Positions 1-9,377 of a stretch of DNA of 64,000 nucleotides are shown one piece after another. Origin of the DNA: Phytophthora hibernalis (lineage: Eukaryota > Oomycota > Peronosporomycetes > Peronosporales > Peronosporaceae); NCBI GenBank assembly GCA_012656075.1, contig JAAKBF010000227.1, forward strand, positions 248,001-312,000. Reading direction: 5' to 3'. The notes below the pieces were generated by a model. The model ran no database searches. It saw only the letters and a program-made list of their open reading frames with translations, and was not told the DNA's origin. How positions within the stretch are numbered: the stretch's first letter is position 1; the number at the start of each line of letters is the position of its first letter. The position numbers and the translations under genes were made by a program.

Positions 1-838
1 TCCTGCAGCAGGTCTGAATACGTTATGTGAAGATCGGCTGTAGAGCTCTTGTTTATGACGCAGTGTATGTAAAGCTGTATGATACAGCTTATATTTGTAT
101 TAGTACGTATGATACACGATAACACAACTTAGCAATAAAAAACGAGTGAGCCCATAGGCACACCCACACCTCATTCATTACACATTATATCACCGCAGAG
201 AAGCATACCGTGTTCAGTATGGTTAACTCTATGTCAAGCGTGTCCTTGTTGTACACACTTGATTGAACGAAGACATCGAAGAGAGCATCGCTTTGCCGAA
301 GACCTTGTTGACTTGAGGCGATAGATCAGTAGTCCTCGGTCTTGAATGACGTCGATGTTTTATTCCAATGCGTTGCTTGCATCCGCCTTATTTCAATTGA
401 CTTTGCAATTTCTCCGACTGTCATGCAAACCTGGTACACGATAATCGAACCAAACATCTGTATACAATGAGAAGCGTTAGACTAGGGTCCATTTAGCACA
501 ATATTTGTCCTTACCGACGTTGAGGCGTCAAATTGCACATGCGCCGGGAATTGCTTCTTGGAGTTTCAACCGGGCTTCTGGAGTTACCGACATCGGGCCT
601 GGAATGCCATTTATGAGTCCGCGAGGGTGGGGTTCTGCGTGCTAGCGGAGAAATCTGAAAGTGAGGGAGAATTGGTGGCGGCCGGTTTTCGCCTGCACTC
701 TCCACTATGCGATATGTAGGAGCCAGCTTGGACCTTCCCGAAGTTCCATCTATACTCCATCATGGGATCTATCGGGGAGGGAAAGGGTAGATTACCTACC
801 CCTTGTTGACTTGAAATCTGTAGCGACCCATACAAAAA
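1..838. other. Left edge, no recognisable gene
   Basis: The first 480 bases are AT-rich with no plausible coding frame. Short open frames exist at 511-835 on the minus strand, but none resembles a known domain. They may be the decayed 3' part of the minus-strand gene seen at 839-1064. Confidence 0.5.
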
Positions 839-1064
839 TCAAGTATAGATTTCCTTAACGTGTATGGTCCACGTTAAGGAAACGGCCATATCGTGTAAGG
901 TCCAGGCTCTCGGGTTCAAGGGGTTAATTTCATACTCGTATCTGGCGTGCACTTCCAGCCATGTCAATCCAGGCTCCGTGAAATACTGGCGTGGCCTGCG
1001 GTGCGCGCAAGGGAAGCCGTCCTCCAGGATCCACGTCGAACAGTGCAATTTGAATGCTTGTAGG
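839..1064 (-). pseudogene. Unknown oomycete-type gene, downstream part (split by hAT)
   Basis: Minus-strand reading gives STWILEDGFPCAHRRPRQYF followed by TEPGLTWLEVHARYE. This continues the frame that ends PKPWHAFSEQDL on the other side of the hAT element at 5111. Removing the element and one copy of its 8 bp target duplication rejoins the two parts. I have the impression that this Trp/Arg/His-rich type of protein is multicopy in oomycetes and may be transposon-derived, but I cannot name a domain or function. The frame is lost near 839, so the rest of the gene is decayed or interrupted again. What is seen: collinear reading across the insertion. What is inferred: one former gene. Confidence 0.55.
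851..881. repeat. Perfect 12-bp hairpin
   Basis: TTCCTTAACGTG (851-862) and its exact reverse complement (870-881) flank a 7-base loop. It lies where the minus-strand gene frame is lost, so it may mark an old insertion or excision junction. Confidence 0.7.
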
Positions 1065-1426
1065 TAGAGATGGTTTTGGATTGGAATAGTAAAGAACGTT
1101 TTAAACGCACCAAAACGTTTTAAACAGTTTAGAAGAGGCCAAAAGTCCAAAAGTCAGTGCGCCAGAATCTTTGGAAGCTGCCGTGAACCCATTGACGCCT
1201 AGCAGTGTGAAAAGAGCTTCGCCATGGCGACATCACGTGGAGCTACGGCTGACTTGCCAGCGAACTCATCGCCGGACATGCCCTGCGGGGTTCTTCCCCA
1301 CCACGAAGGGCATTGCGATCGCCCCCTGGCTCCGCTGTACGGAGATCTAATCGCTACAGCCCTTACCAAAGAGAAACTCCCGAGCCAAGCTCGTCAAGGG
1401 TTGGCTTGGCGTCGGCACGCAGGGTG

Positions 1427-3677
1427 ATGTTCTCACCTCAGCAAGGCTCGCAGAATCCAGCTTACTCGCCTCCGACACCAGCTCCTGTAGCGTCGCCCCG
1501 TCAATCGACTCCGACTCGATCATCCAGCTCTACAACTTCAGCGCGGTCACCTCGGACCCCGTACACCAATATCGTCATCTCCAACACGGTCCCCCGCACT
1601 CCCCGTACCCCGCGAACCCCAGGATCTTCTAGGCGATCTAGGCCTTCACCTTTGAAGACCGGGCGACCGCGTGACATGATTTGGAAGCACTACACCATTG
1701 AACGCGAAAATGGCAAGAAACACGGTCGTTGCATCTACTGCGGCACGCTCAAGAAAAATGGTAAACCTAGTGGGAACTTGATGAACCACTTTGTGAAGCC
1801 TAACCTGTGCCCAAGTGTCCCCAGAGCTGTTCAAACTGCGCTACGACCTGTACCTATCCCAGCACCAGCGCCGACAACCGACACAAATGTGAAGCCTGCA
1901 TCGCGTGATATTGATCAAGACGCTTTTGATATGGTACTTGCTCGGATGTATTTTTGTCTGCGCACTGCCTTTCATTCTTGTGGAAGCTCAAGTATTTCGA
2001 GACTTTATTGCTCTGGTGGCCCCCTCAGTCAAAATACCGTCGAGACACAAGCTTAGTATAGTGCTGTTAAAACGAGTGAGAGATGAAATTCGTTTGAAGG
2101 TCACCCAGATGATTAATGCTCACACTTATGTGTCACTCGTTACTGATGGATGGACGGATACAAACGGCTCAAGCATTATTAATTTCATGGTAATCGCGCC
2201 CGGGTTACCTTCGCTCTTTTGGTCGTCATGGTCAACAAGGTCAAAAACATACCGCGCGCTATCTTGCTGGAGAAATTGACAAAGTCATTGAAGAAGTTGA
2301 GCACGAGACCACAGCACAAGTGGTTGGAGTTGTCATTGATAATGCAAAAACATGAGAAGCGCGACGAGTCAAGTCCAGCGTAGGTGCCCAAACGTGATCA
2401 GTGGTGGATGCTCGGCCCATGTTTTGAATTTACTGATGCCAGATATCGGTCATTTTCCTGTCGTCAAGGCCGTTTTATCAAGAGCCGTGGCTCTCACTCG
2501 CTTTGTACGGGATCATCTAGCACTTTATGACGAGTTCAAGCAGCTGCAGCAAGGTGTACGAGACGCGGGTTTCAAGGCCAGAAATCTCGTTTTGCCGGTC
2601 CCAACGCGATGGTATTCGGTGCATGGTTGCCTTCGCAATGTGCTGGACAGCCGAGAGACACTGGAGAAACTCTTCTTGAATCCTGACTATGAGGAGTTCA
2701 TGGACCGGTATCGTGGAACCGTGTCAAACCGGAAGAAACTTCTCTATACGATAGCGTTGATTCGCGACGATACAGCCTAAGAACTATAGTTCGACTGTTT
2801 GATCCCATAATCGAAGCCCTTTGTGCTCTGGAGGCTGACAATGGGTTTGTTTCAGGGTCTATCGATGGTTTAAATGGCTGCGGTATCACACAGTGTACGG
2901 TGCGACGTCCCCGGAACCGGAACCAGAATTGTCCGAGTCGGAGAATGAATCGGACGAGAGCGACGCAGAGGAGTGCGAATCTACACAGCAGCAAGCTCTA
3001 AATGGCATTGGGGTTCTCAGCGATGCAGCTGCAATTTTGGCCCCGGTGGCACCTGTGGGCAACGAAGTAGCAGTTGATGAGGCCTCCTCACAAGCCGATG
3101 GTGCATACACAAATCTCAGCGCTGTTCGTCTCGATCATCTCCAAGGTCTCTTTCGCGAGAAAATTCAGAAACGGTGGAGATACGTGCACACAAACGCAAT
3201 GGCGGTAGCCTTCTTGCTAGATCCATCGATGAACATCGACGATTTCGTGGGTTCTGACGATGAGCAAGTAGACGATCAAGTGTGCACGCTGGCCGAACGA
3301 TGCGAATTTATAGCGTTGCTGCGTTGACCGCTGAGATTCTCAGTTTCAAATGCTTGAAACGGAGGGGAGGTGAAGCACTACGAGCAAAGTATTTAGGATC
3401 CAGCCCGCGAGACTACTGGGGTGCACAAAGTGAGATGAAGTATCCTCTTCTGAAGAAACTAGCTGACATTGTTTTCGCGATACCGACTTCTTCAGCAGCA
3501 AGCGAGAGAACTTGGAGTATCTTTGACCACATCCACTCAAAGTGAAGAAACCGGCTGTCTGTGGAGAAGGTCGAGATGCTTGCTTTCGTGTACATTAACT
3601 ACGGTGCGCTCCGGAAGGACGAACTAGACCTTGCGCGCCATCAGTCGTGTCCCGAGAGTGTAGATACAGAATCGTGA
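1427..3677 (+). pseudogene. hAT transposase, degenerate
   Basis: Pieces in several frames line up as one hAT transposase. A Pro/Ser-rich N-terminus is followed by a BED-type zinc finger (GRCIYCGTLKKNGKPSGNLM then NHF, about 1726-1792). Next is the RNase-H-like core with VSLVTDGWTDTNGSSIINFM (2130-2190) and VVGVVIDNAKN (about 2320-2355), and then the C-terminal dimerisation region AIPTSSAASERTWSIFDHIH (about 3480-3537). At least four frame changes and a TGA directly after DHIHSK show that it is not translatable as one protein. The frame ends at a normal-looking TGA at 3675-3677. The start is uncertain: ATG 1427 is the first in frame with the zinc finger, and ATG 1224 is in another frame. Confidence 0.85.
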
Positions 3678-3689
3678 ATCCCATTGAAC

Positions 3690-4960
3690 AATACTGTCTT
3701 GGTTCTTCTTCACTGATTCGTGCACCGTCAGAAGAGAGTTTGTGTCGTTGCACTTCTCCAAAACTGCGCTGCAGAGCATCAGCTTCATCGAGGTGGTTTC
3801 CGCGCAGCATCTACGGAAGGCAGACGCATATTTCTTCTTGGTCTTGCACTCCTGCGATCGCCAAATGCCGCTGATCGGCCGATCTCCATGGCGTACTGCA
3901 GTAGAAAACGTGTTCTCGCAAGTTGCAATCAGCCTGCGGCACCAGTTCATCCGCCACAATGGCGTTGCTCTTCTGCACCAGGTCTTTCAGGTAAGCGGCC
4001 ATCCATGAGAAGCCCAGCGTAGTGATGTCCTTCAACTCTGGATGTCGTACTGCATGATGGCCTGGATAACGAAGTCGAAGGTGTTCGCGCAATGGTCTTG
4101 GGCTCATCCAGAAACAGCCGCTCCATCATGAGCTCGTACCAGCTCGTCGCATGGCTCTCCAACACCACCTCCTTGGCCGCTATTATCTCCAGCAGCTTTG
4201 TTAACCCGGCGTTCGACTAGACGCAGCCGTCCGTGTTGAGCAGGTGCTGGCACGCGTCGTTCCAGGTCTTCCATTCCTCCACATCACTCACGTACGTCCA
4301 GGCATGGACAGCAGCAGCTTCTGCACAGCCTGGAACGCCGCCTTCATGGACGCGCCTGTGAATGAGCCGGCGGCGTGCGAGAACAGCGACTTATAGCTGG
4401 AGTGCATCGCCAGCAGCGTCGCGGTGATCGGGCCATCACGAGGATCTGGATCGTTGCCTAGAAGACCGGGTCCAGCTCGGGCTTGGGCTGCTTCTTGATC
4501 CTCTCGCTCTCTTCCTGCGTCCGCTTCAGCAGGGCGCTGCAGTAGTACTCCTGCAGCCACTGCGCCAATCCGTAGCCCAGTGCGCGGTCGCCTCCACGCG
4601 CGCCGCCAAGCAGCAGCAGCGAACTCGTACAGATGCCACAGCGACACCTTGAGCAGATCCAGGAACTCGCCTTCCTCATCGGCGTCGCCCTCCAGATGGT
4701 CTTCTAGCGCCAACCAGATGTATTAAGTGCCTCGTGGTACTCGCGGCTGGAGCGCGCCAAGCTTATCGCACCCAGCGGCTGCGTCTGATCGCAAACGTTG
4801 CTCTTGAGCGACTGGATCTGCGCGTGTAGCTTGGGTAAGTACTTGATCACCTTGGTCAACTCAGGTTCCTCAATCATGCCGCTGTTTTCGTCGTCCTTGT
4901 TGTTGCTACGTGCCCATAAGAGATTGGGCGCCGTCCTCGGGCAAGCTCAGCTACGTCGTC
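3690..4960 (-). pseudogene. NUP85: Captured nucleoporin NUP85/Nup75-like gene fragment
   Basis: Minus-strand pieces in changing frames are collinear with the helical repeat protein NUP85, a Y-complex nucleoporin: KVIKYLPKLHAQIQSLKSN, then DLLKVSLWHLYEFA, ALGYGLAQWLQEYYCSALL, VEEWKTWNDACQHLLNTDG, SWYELMMERLFLDEPKTIAR, then SWMAAYLKDLVQKSNAIVAD and NLREHVFYC. The order and spacing of the Trp/Tyr positions follow the family (W..W..EC, SNWYHFLV-like, WWFVAHLTDLL-like blocks). The assignment is from memory of the family, not a search. The fragment lies wholly between the transposase and the right hAT terminus, in opposite orientation, so it was probably copied into the element from a host gene. 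Frameshifts and stops exclude a working protein. Confidence 0.65.
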
Positions 4961-5110
4961 CCTCATCAGTTCGAAGGAAACCCGGGACCTCTTGTTGAGA
5001 ATATGCTATCTGATAATTTGAACAGTTTTGAATTTTGAACGGAATTTCGGTCATTTTCCGGAAGTGTTTTGGACTGTTTAGAAGTGTCCAAAACCATCCC
5101 TACTTGTAGG

Positions 5111-5474
5111 TCTTGCTCACTAAATGCGTGCCATGGTTTCGGCCGATCGCGGCGAGTGTGCAACGCCTCGACTCCTGTCGTAAGTACTTTTCTCAGTCGA
5201 GCTATACGGCTACCGCCCACCGGAACGATAGCTCGAATTTCACCCTCAGAAAATCCTTGCTGAAGGAGATGCAACACGACACCTTCAGACTGCTGCCACT
5301 CCTTGCCTCCGTAGCTGGTATCCCAGGAGGCCCAGTCATCTTGAATTCGTTTGATTGCTTCTTCCCTAGACGCTCAACGACACGTATACGAGCTGCTTCC
5401 TTTCGCGTTGGTCCCTTTTTGCGCTTGCGTCGCGGGATGGTGGTCTGCGAGCCTCCCCATCGGCGGTACTCCAT
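5111..5474 (-). pseudogene. Unknown oomycete-type gene, upstream part (split by hAT)
   Basis: Minus strand from ATG 5474: a basic stretch (PRRKRKKGPTRKEAARIR) runs for about 35 residues. After one frame change it reads LHLLQQGFSEGEIRAIVPVG, RIARLRKVLTTGVEALHTRR and PKPWHAFSEQDL, where the hAT element begins. The LLQQGFSEGEIRAIVPVG / RLRKVL pattern resembles a helix-turn-helix of the kind found in transposon-derived proteins, but I cannot assign the family firmly. It is paired with 839-1064. Confidence 0.55.
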
Positions 5475-6018
5475 GGGTGGTTGATCCCGATTTGAAAATG
5501 CGCTTGTCCGTTGGAAGGCCTTCGAACGTCAACCAAAAATAAATAATGCCTCCGAACTTCAGTTTTCTTTGCGGTGACCCGGGGTCCGGCCAAACGCGTA
5601 TTTGGAGTATGTTGCTGGTGGAGTGATGTTTTGGTGGAGTGATGTTTTGGTGGTGCAAACTGAAGACATGTCCATGCCTCCTCGCGTTGAGCCGAAGATA
5701 TGAATCCAAGCACTGCGATGGCTTCAACTCACCGAAAGCAGCTTCGTTCCGCACATTCGATCTCCAGACTCGTTGCTGAATCTGACAGGTTGCCGAAGGA
5801 TGCAGCCCCGAACGAAAATTGCCGCTGGGTTGCTTTCGTTGCCCGCCATCCTGTGACAGGATTCACGTCCACGACAGCTACTTTAACCCAGTCGTTTTCC
5901 TGCTCCGTCCGCCACTCTTGACAACTTCACTCCAGCCGGATCAAAACTCGCAAATCAGTCAAATTAGTGTACGGTACCACACTCTGCTCAAGTCGAAGCA
6001 TTCGCCGATCCATCAACC
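5475..6018. other. Intergenic, with short tandem repeat
   Basis: The gap lies between the minus-strand broken gene and the plus-strand ENGase gene. A 16-base unit, GGTGGAGTGATGTTTT, is repeated twice exactly at 5617-5648. The stretch before 6019 should hold the ENGase promoter, but I could not find a convincing initiator motif. Confidence 0.6.
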
Positions 6019-8818
6019 ATGAGCTCATCTGCTGCCTCGGACGCGTCCTCCGCTGCGTCCACCCCCGAGGATCTAGCAACAGCCACGCCACCCACTGCTG
6101 CACTCATCCCCATAGAAGCAATTGCAACGCTACTGGCACTGGGTCTGGGTCTGCTCTATTGGTTCTGCTTTCGCCCAGGTCGTGTCAATGACACATCCGC
6201 CAATGCAAATACACCCAAAAGCCCCGCCAAGCCCCAAGAAGAGCGTTTTCGAGCATCCGTGGAGCATCAAGTGGCGGCCAATGAGATCGCACTGTTCGTG
6301 GCGCACGGAGACCGCGTTGAGCCGTTCCAGAAGCTGTTCGACGCTCTCAAAGTGCAGCTGCATGTCGTGGACTTGACCAAGACGGCGGGAGGCCGCAACG
6401 TCCTGGCCGCTTTGCGCCAGAATTTCGGGAGCAAAAGTGAAGAACAGGACGAGTTTTTGTTCGTGAAGGGGCGCTGCTGGGTGGACTGGGAGAGCTGCGA
6501 AGGCTGTTGGTGGACGGAGAGAAGACCAAGTTGGGTGACCAGTGCGATTGGAGCTGCGTCCGCGTGGACGTCAAGAGTGAGACGGGGTTCATGGTGTTGG
6601 AGCCACAGAACGGATTTCAACAGGTTGCAGAGGCTGCGGACGCTGCGGTGAAGCTGGAGACGAGACCGCTGCATTCTGTTGACGAACTGCGCAATTTTGA
6701 TCCGATGACGCTGATTGGGAGTTCTGTGCCGATTGCACCGCGATCAAGGACGCAACGCAGACGCAGTAAGCTCCTGGTGTGCCATGACATGAAAGGAGGC
6801 TACCAGGAAGACCGGTTCAAACAGGGGTGTACGGATTTTGAAGCCTACCGATTCTACCAGTGGGATCTGGTGGACTTGTTCGTGTACTTTGGACATGCAC
6901 TTGTTGATCCACCACCTACGGGGTGGATCACTGCTGGTCATCGTCATGGTACCCGTGTCCTGGGAACGTTTCTGACGGAAGGGGATCAGGGCACGGAACT
7001 GTGCAAGGAATTATTCAGAGATGCTCAATCAGCTGAGGTACGATCCTATTGTTTTTAGCTGGCACGAAAGCTGTATCTTACTTCCAGTATTTAATGTCTG
7101 TGTTTTAATACGACAGGTATTTGGGTCAAAGCTGGCTGCCATTGCGTGGCACGGCGGATTCGATGGCTGGCTTGTCAACGTGGAGAATGCCGTCCCTGCT
7201 GAGCTTGTCGCCAACATAAACGTATTTTGCGCACTCTTCGCAAGGGAATGCAGCTTCGAAACCCGCTGGCGCAGGTTGTATGGTACGGCAGCCTCTCGAG
7301 ATCGGGTAAACGGCAGTCATGCGTTCGTCTGGATGAGTCGAGCACCGATTTCTTTAGTAACGTCGATGCGTTCTATGCGGATTATGGCTGGGTATCTGAC
7401 GATGCCAAGTTCTCAACTGCGTTTGATCTTGATCGTCGGTATGATGTGTATATGGGTATCGACGTGTTTGGAAGGCACAGCATGCTCGGTGGTGGTAAGA
7501 TGAACTGTGGTGAACCGCTGCGTTTAGCCTGGAATTCAGGTGTGTCTGCTGCTCTGTTCGCGCCGGGATGGACTCACGAGTGTTACCAGCATGAAGAAAA
7601 AGAAGACTTTGTCGTTGTAGAAAAGCGTTTCTGGGAAGCTGTACGAAAAAGCTGGAAATCGAAGAGCCCGTGCTACGATGCGTTGGGTGGGCAAAACTGC
7701 CTCTACAGCGCATTCAATATCGGTCGTGGCGTCGGCGTATGGACAGAGGGAAACGTGTGAGCACTTCCACGTGGTCCAACATGACAGAGCTGGATGTTCA
7801 GCCCAGCCAGACGCTTCATGTTGGCAACATCGTTGCTGCTGCTACCGGGTCGATGAAGGCTGTCATCTGCCATGATACTGCTTTCCAAGGTGGCGCTAGT
7901 GTGCAACTTCAGGTAAGCTTGAGTGGTTGTATGATGATTGCAGCTTTGGTGGCATTCTAAACTTCATTCATTTCATGGTAGGGCCTATTGGTTGGACGAG
8001 AAAAATCGTATTTCAAGCTCTTCGATGTAGACATCGAGTTCTCGCCGCGTCGTATTATGGAGATTTCGTACACGACTGCGACACGTGAGGAATCGGTATG
8101 TTTGCTGATGCTGACGGTGTGCCCTGGCCTTGATCGAGCTACGCACTACGTGATCCTGCGCTCGATGGACGACTCCGGTCCGGAGGCTGGGGTCAACCGC
8201 GTGGACCCCAAAAGACCTTTGTCAACGGTTGCAAAGGCGTCTTTGGAGAAGCATTTCTACCTGCCGGTGTCCACCGAGTTTTTCGATATCGAGGGCGTCA
8301 CTGCTGAAGTCGTGCAAGGGATTACTGCAGACGGATGGTGCAAGAAGACGTATCGACTGGGTGGACAGCTCTGGGATGAGAAGCACATTATTGAGATTGG
8401 TGTGATTTGCACCAAGAAGATACGAAAAGTCCCCGGCGAGCGCGAGGATTATCTAGCGTACATCGGCGAGATCTGTGTGGTTGGAAACAGCGGCAAACCC
8501 GGCGTGAAAGCGACCCACCGCGATGTTCACAGCCAACCACGAATGTGCGAGAATGCGAAACTTACGTCATTTGTGCGCCACGATCTTGGGTCGGTGTCGT
8601 TCGAAGTGCAATGGGATTTTACGCCGGATGGTGTGCCGGTGCGCTACGTGCTTGTGTTTGCTCACACTGAAGACGGTGATCGAGTCTTCCTCGGCAAAAG
8701 CTTTGATAACGCGCTCTGGGTGGATAAGTACTCATGCAAAGGCCACGTCGGCGTCGTCGCACTTGTCGACTCGACTCACGATCGAACTGCAGAGTGTTTC
8801 GTGGGCGGGACAGAGTAG
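6019..8818 (+). CDS. ENGase: Glutaredoxin-like / GH85 endo-beta-N-acetylglucosaminidase fusion
   Basis: GH85 enzymes cut the chitobiose core of N-glycans, usually in the cytosol. From ATG 6019: an Ala/Ser/Thr-rich start, a hydrophobic segment (about residues 30-54, LALGLGLLYWFCF), then a glutaredoxin-like domain (HVVDLTKTAGGRNVLAAL, FLFVKG, GGLGELRRLLVDGE) without the CxxC site. The GH85 barrel follows (LLVCHDMKGGYQEDRF; GWLVNVEN with the N-x-E catalytic pair; DVYMGIDVFGRHSMLGGG; SAALFAPGWTHE). A beta-rich C-terminal region ends at TAG 8816-8818. Introns are 7038-7116 and 7913-7981. Three frame changes (about 6470, 7240, 7750) each need one extra G in a G-run, so they are probably sequencing errors. 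The alternative is a recent pseudogene. Confidence 0.85.
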
Positions 8819-9325
8819 TACGAGCGCCTGTAAACTGCATTTGGAAGATTAAGTTGCGGACGGTCACGGTGCGGACCTGAGTCAAGTCACTGTGACCAGT
8901 GGCCTCGCATGAGAGAAGTCGTGGAGGTCTCCAAGTGCAGCAGCAATTCAGACTTCGATGTCGACGAGATGAACTTTTGAGGCGTAGCGAAATCGGATAG
9001 AGATTGCAAGACAGCAATGTGGCGAGTGCCGTAAAACAGTTTTAGCAGTTGCACCCGTTCTCCAACATGCGCGAGCAACATGAAAGGCGTATTGCGCGCA
9101 CCTGGCGTACAGCCCCCGTCTCAGTGCTTCCACGGATACGTTTAACTTCAGTTTTTGGCGGTCCGCCCCGTTAAACAGCGCGCGTGTCTCACTTCAACGT
9201 CACACCTGGCGCGCAATCTGCTTCAGTTAGGATTTCGCGCCGAGTGCCGCGAAATCAACACATCCACGATGACGCGCACAGGATTGCGTTGCTGTTGACT
9301 CCGCGACTGGTGCTGGTTTGCCAAA
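8819..9325. other. Intergenic, upstream of PDR-A
   Basis: There is no coding frame that I trust. Its right end runs into the oomycete initiator at 9326. Confidence 0.6.
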
Positions 9326-9341
9326 GCTCATTCCGGAATTT
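9326..9341 (+). promoter_or_regulatory. Oomycete Inr + FPR core promoter of PDR-A
   Basis: GCTCATTCCGGAATTT matches the published oomycete initiator plus flanking promoter region consensus (GCTCATTYYNCAWTTT) at 15 of 16 positions. Transcription should start within it, making ATG 9378 the first start codon of the mRNA. Confidence 0.75.
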
Positions 9342-9377
9342 GCGAGCCACTCCACAAGCATCTTCTTCCTCGTCCTA

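Larger units (their letters stand above)
1065..5102 (+). mobile_element. hAT transposon with captured host sequence
   Basis: The ends are TAGAGATGGTTTTGGA (1065-1080) and the inverted TAGGGATGGTTTTGGA (5087-5102), 15 of 16 bases matching and of typical hAT form. They are flanked by identical 8 bp direct repeats CTTGTAGG at 1057-1064 and 5103-5110, the target-site length of hAT elements. Inside are a degenerate plus-strand hAT transposase (1427-3677) and a minus-strand NUP85-like gene fragment (about 3690-4960). The perfect target duplication suggests a fairly recent arrival, although the transposase is dead, so it was probably mobilised by another copy. It interrupts the minus-strand gene at 839-5474. 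Confidence 0.93.

Noticed and set aside
1224..1427. ATG 1224 as start of the hAT transposase
   Set aside because: Its frame runs into unrelated sequence and does not join the zinc-finger frame without several changes.
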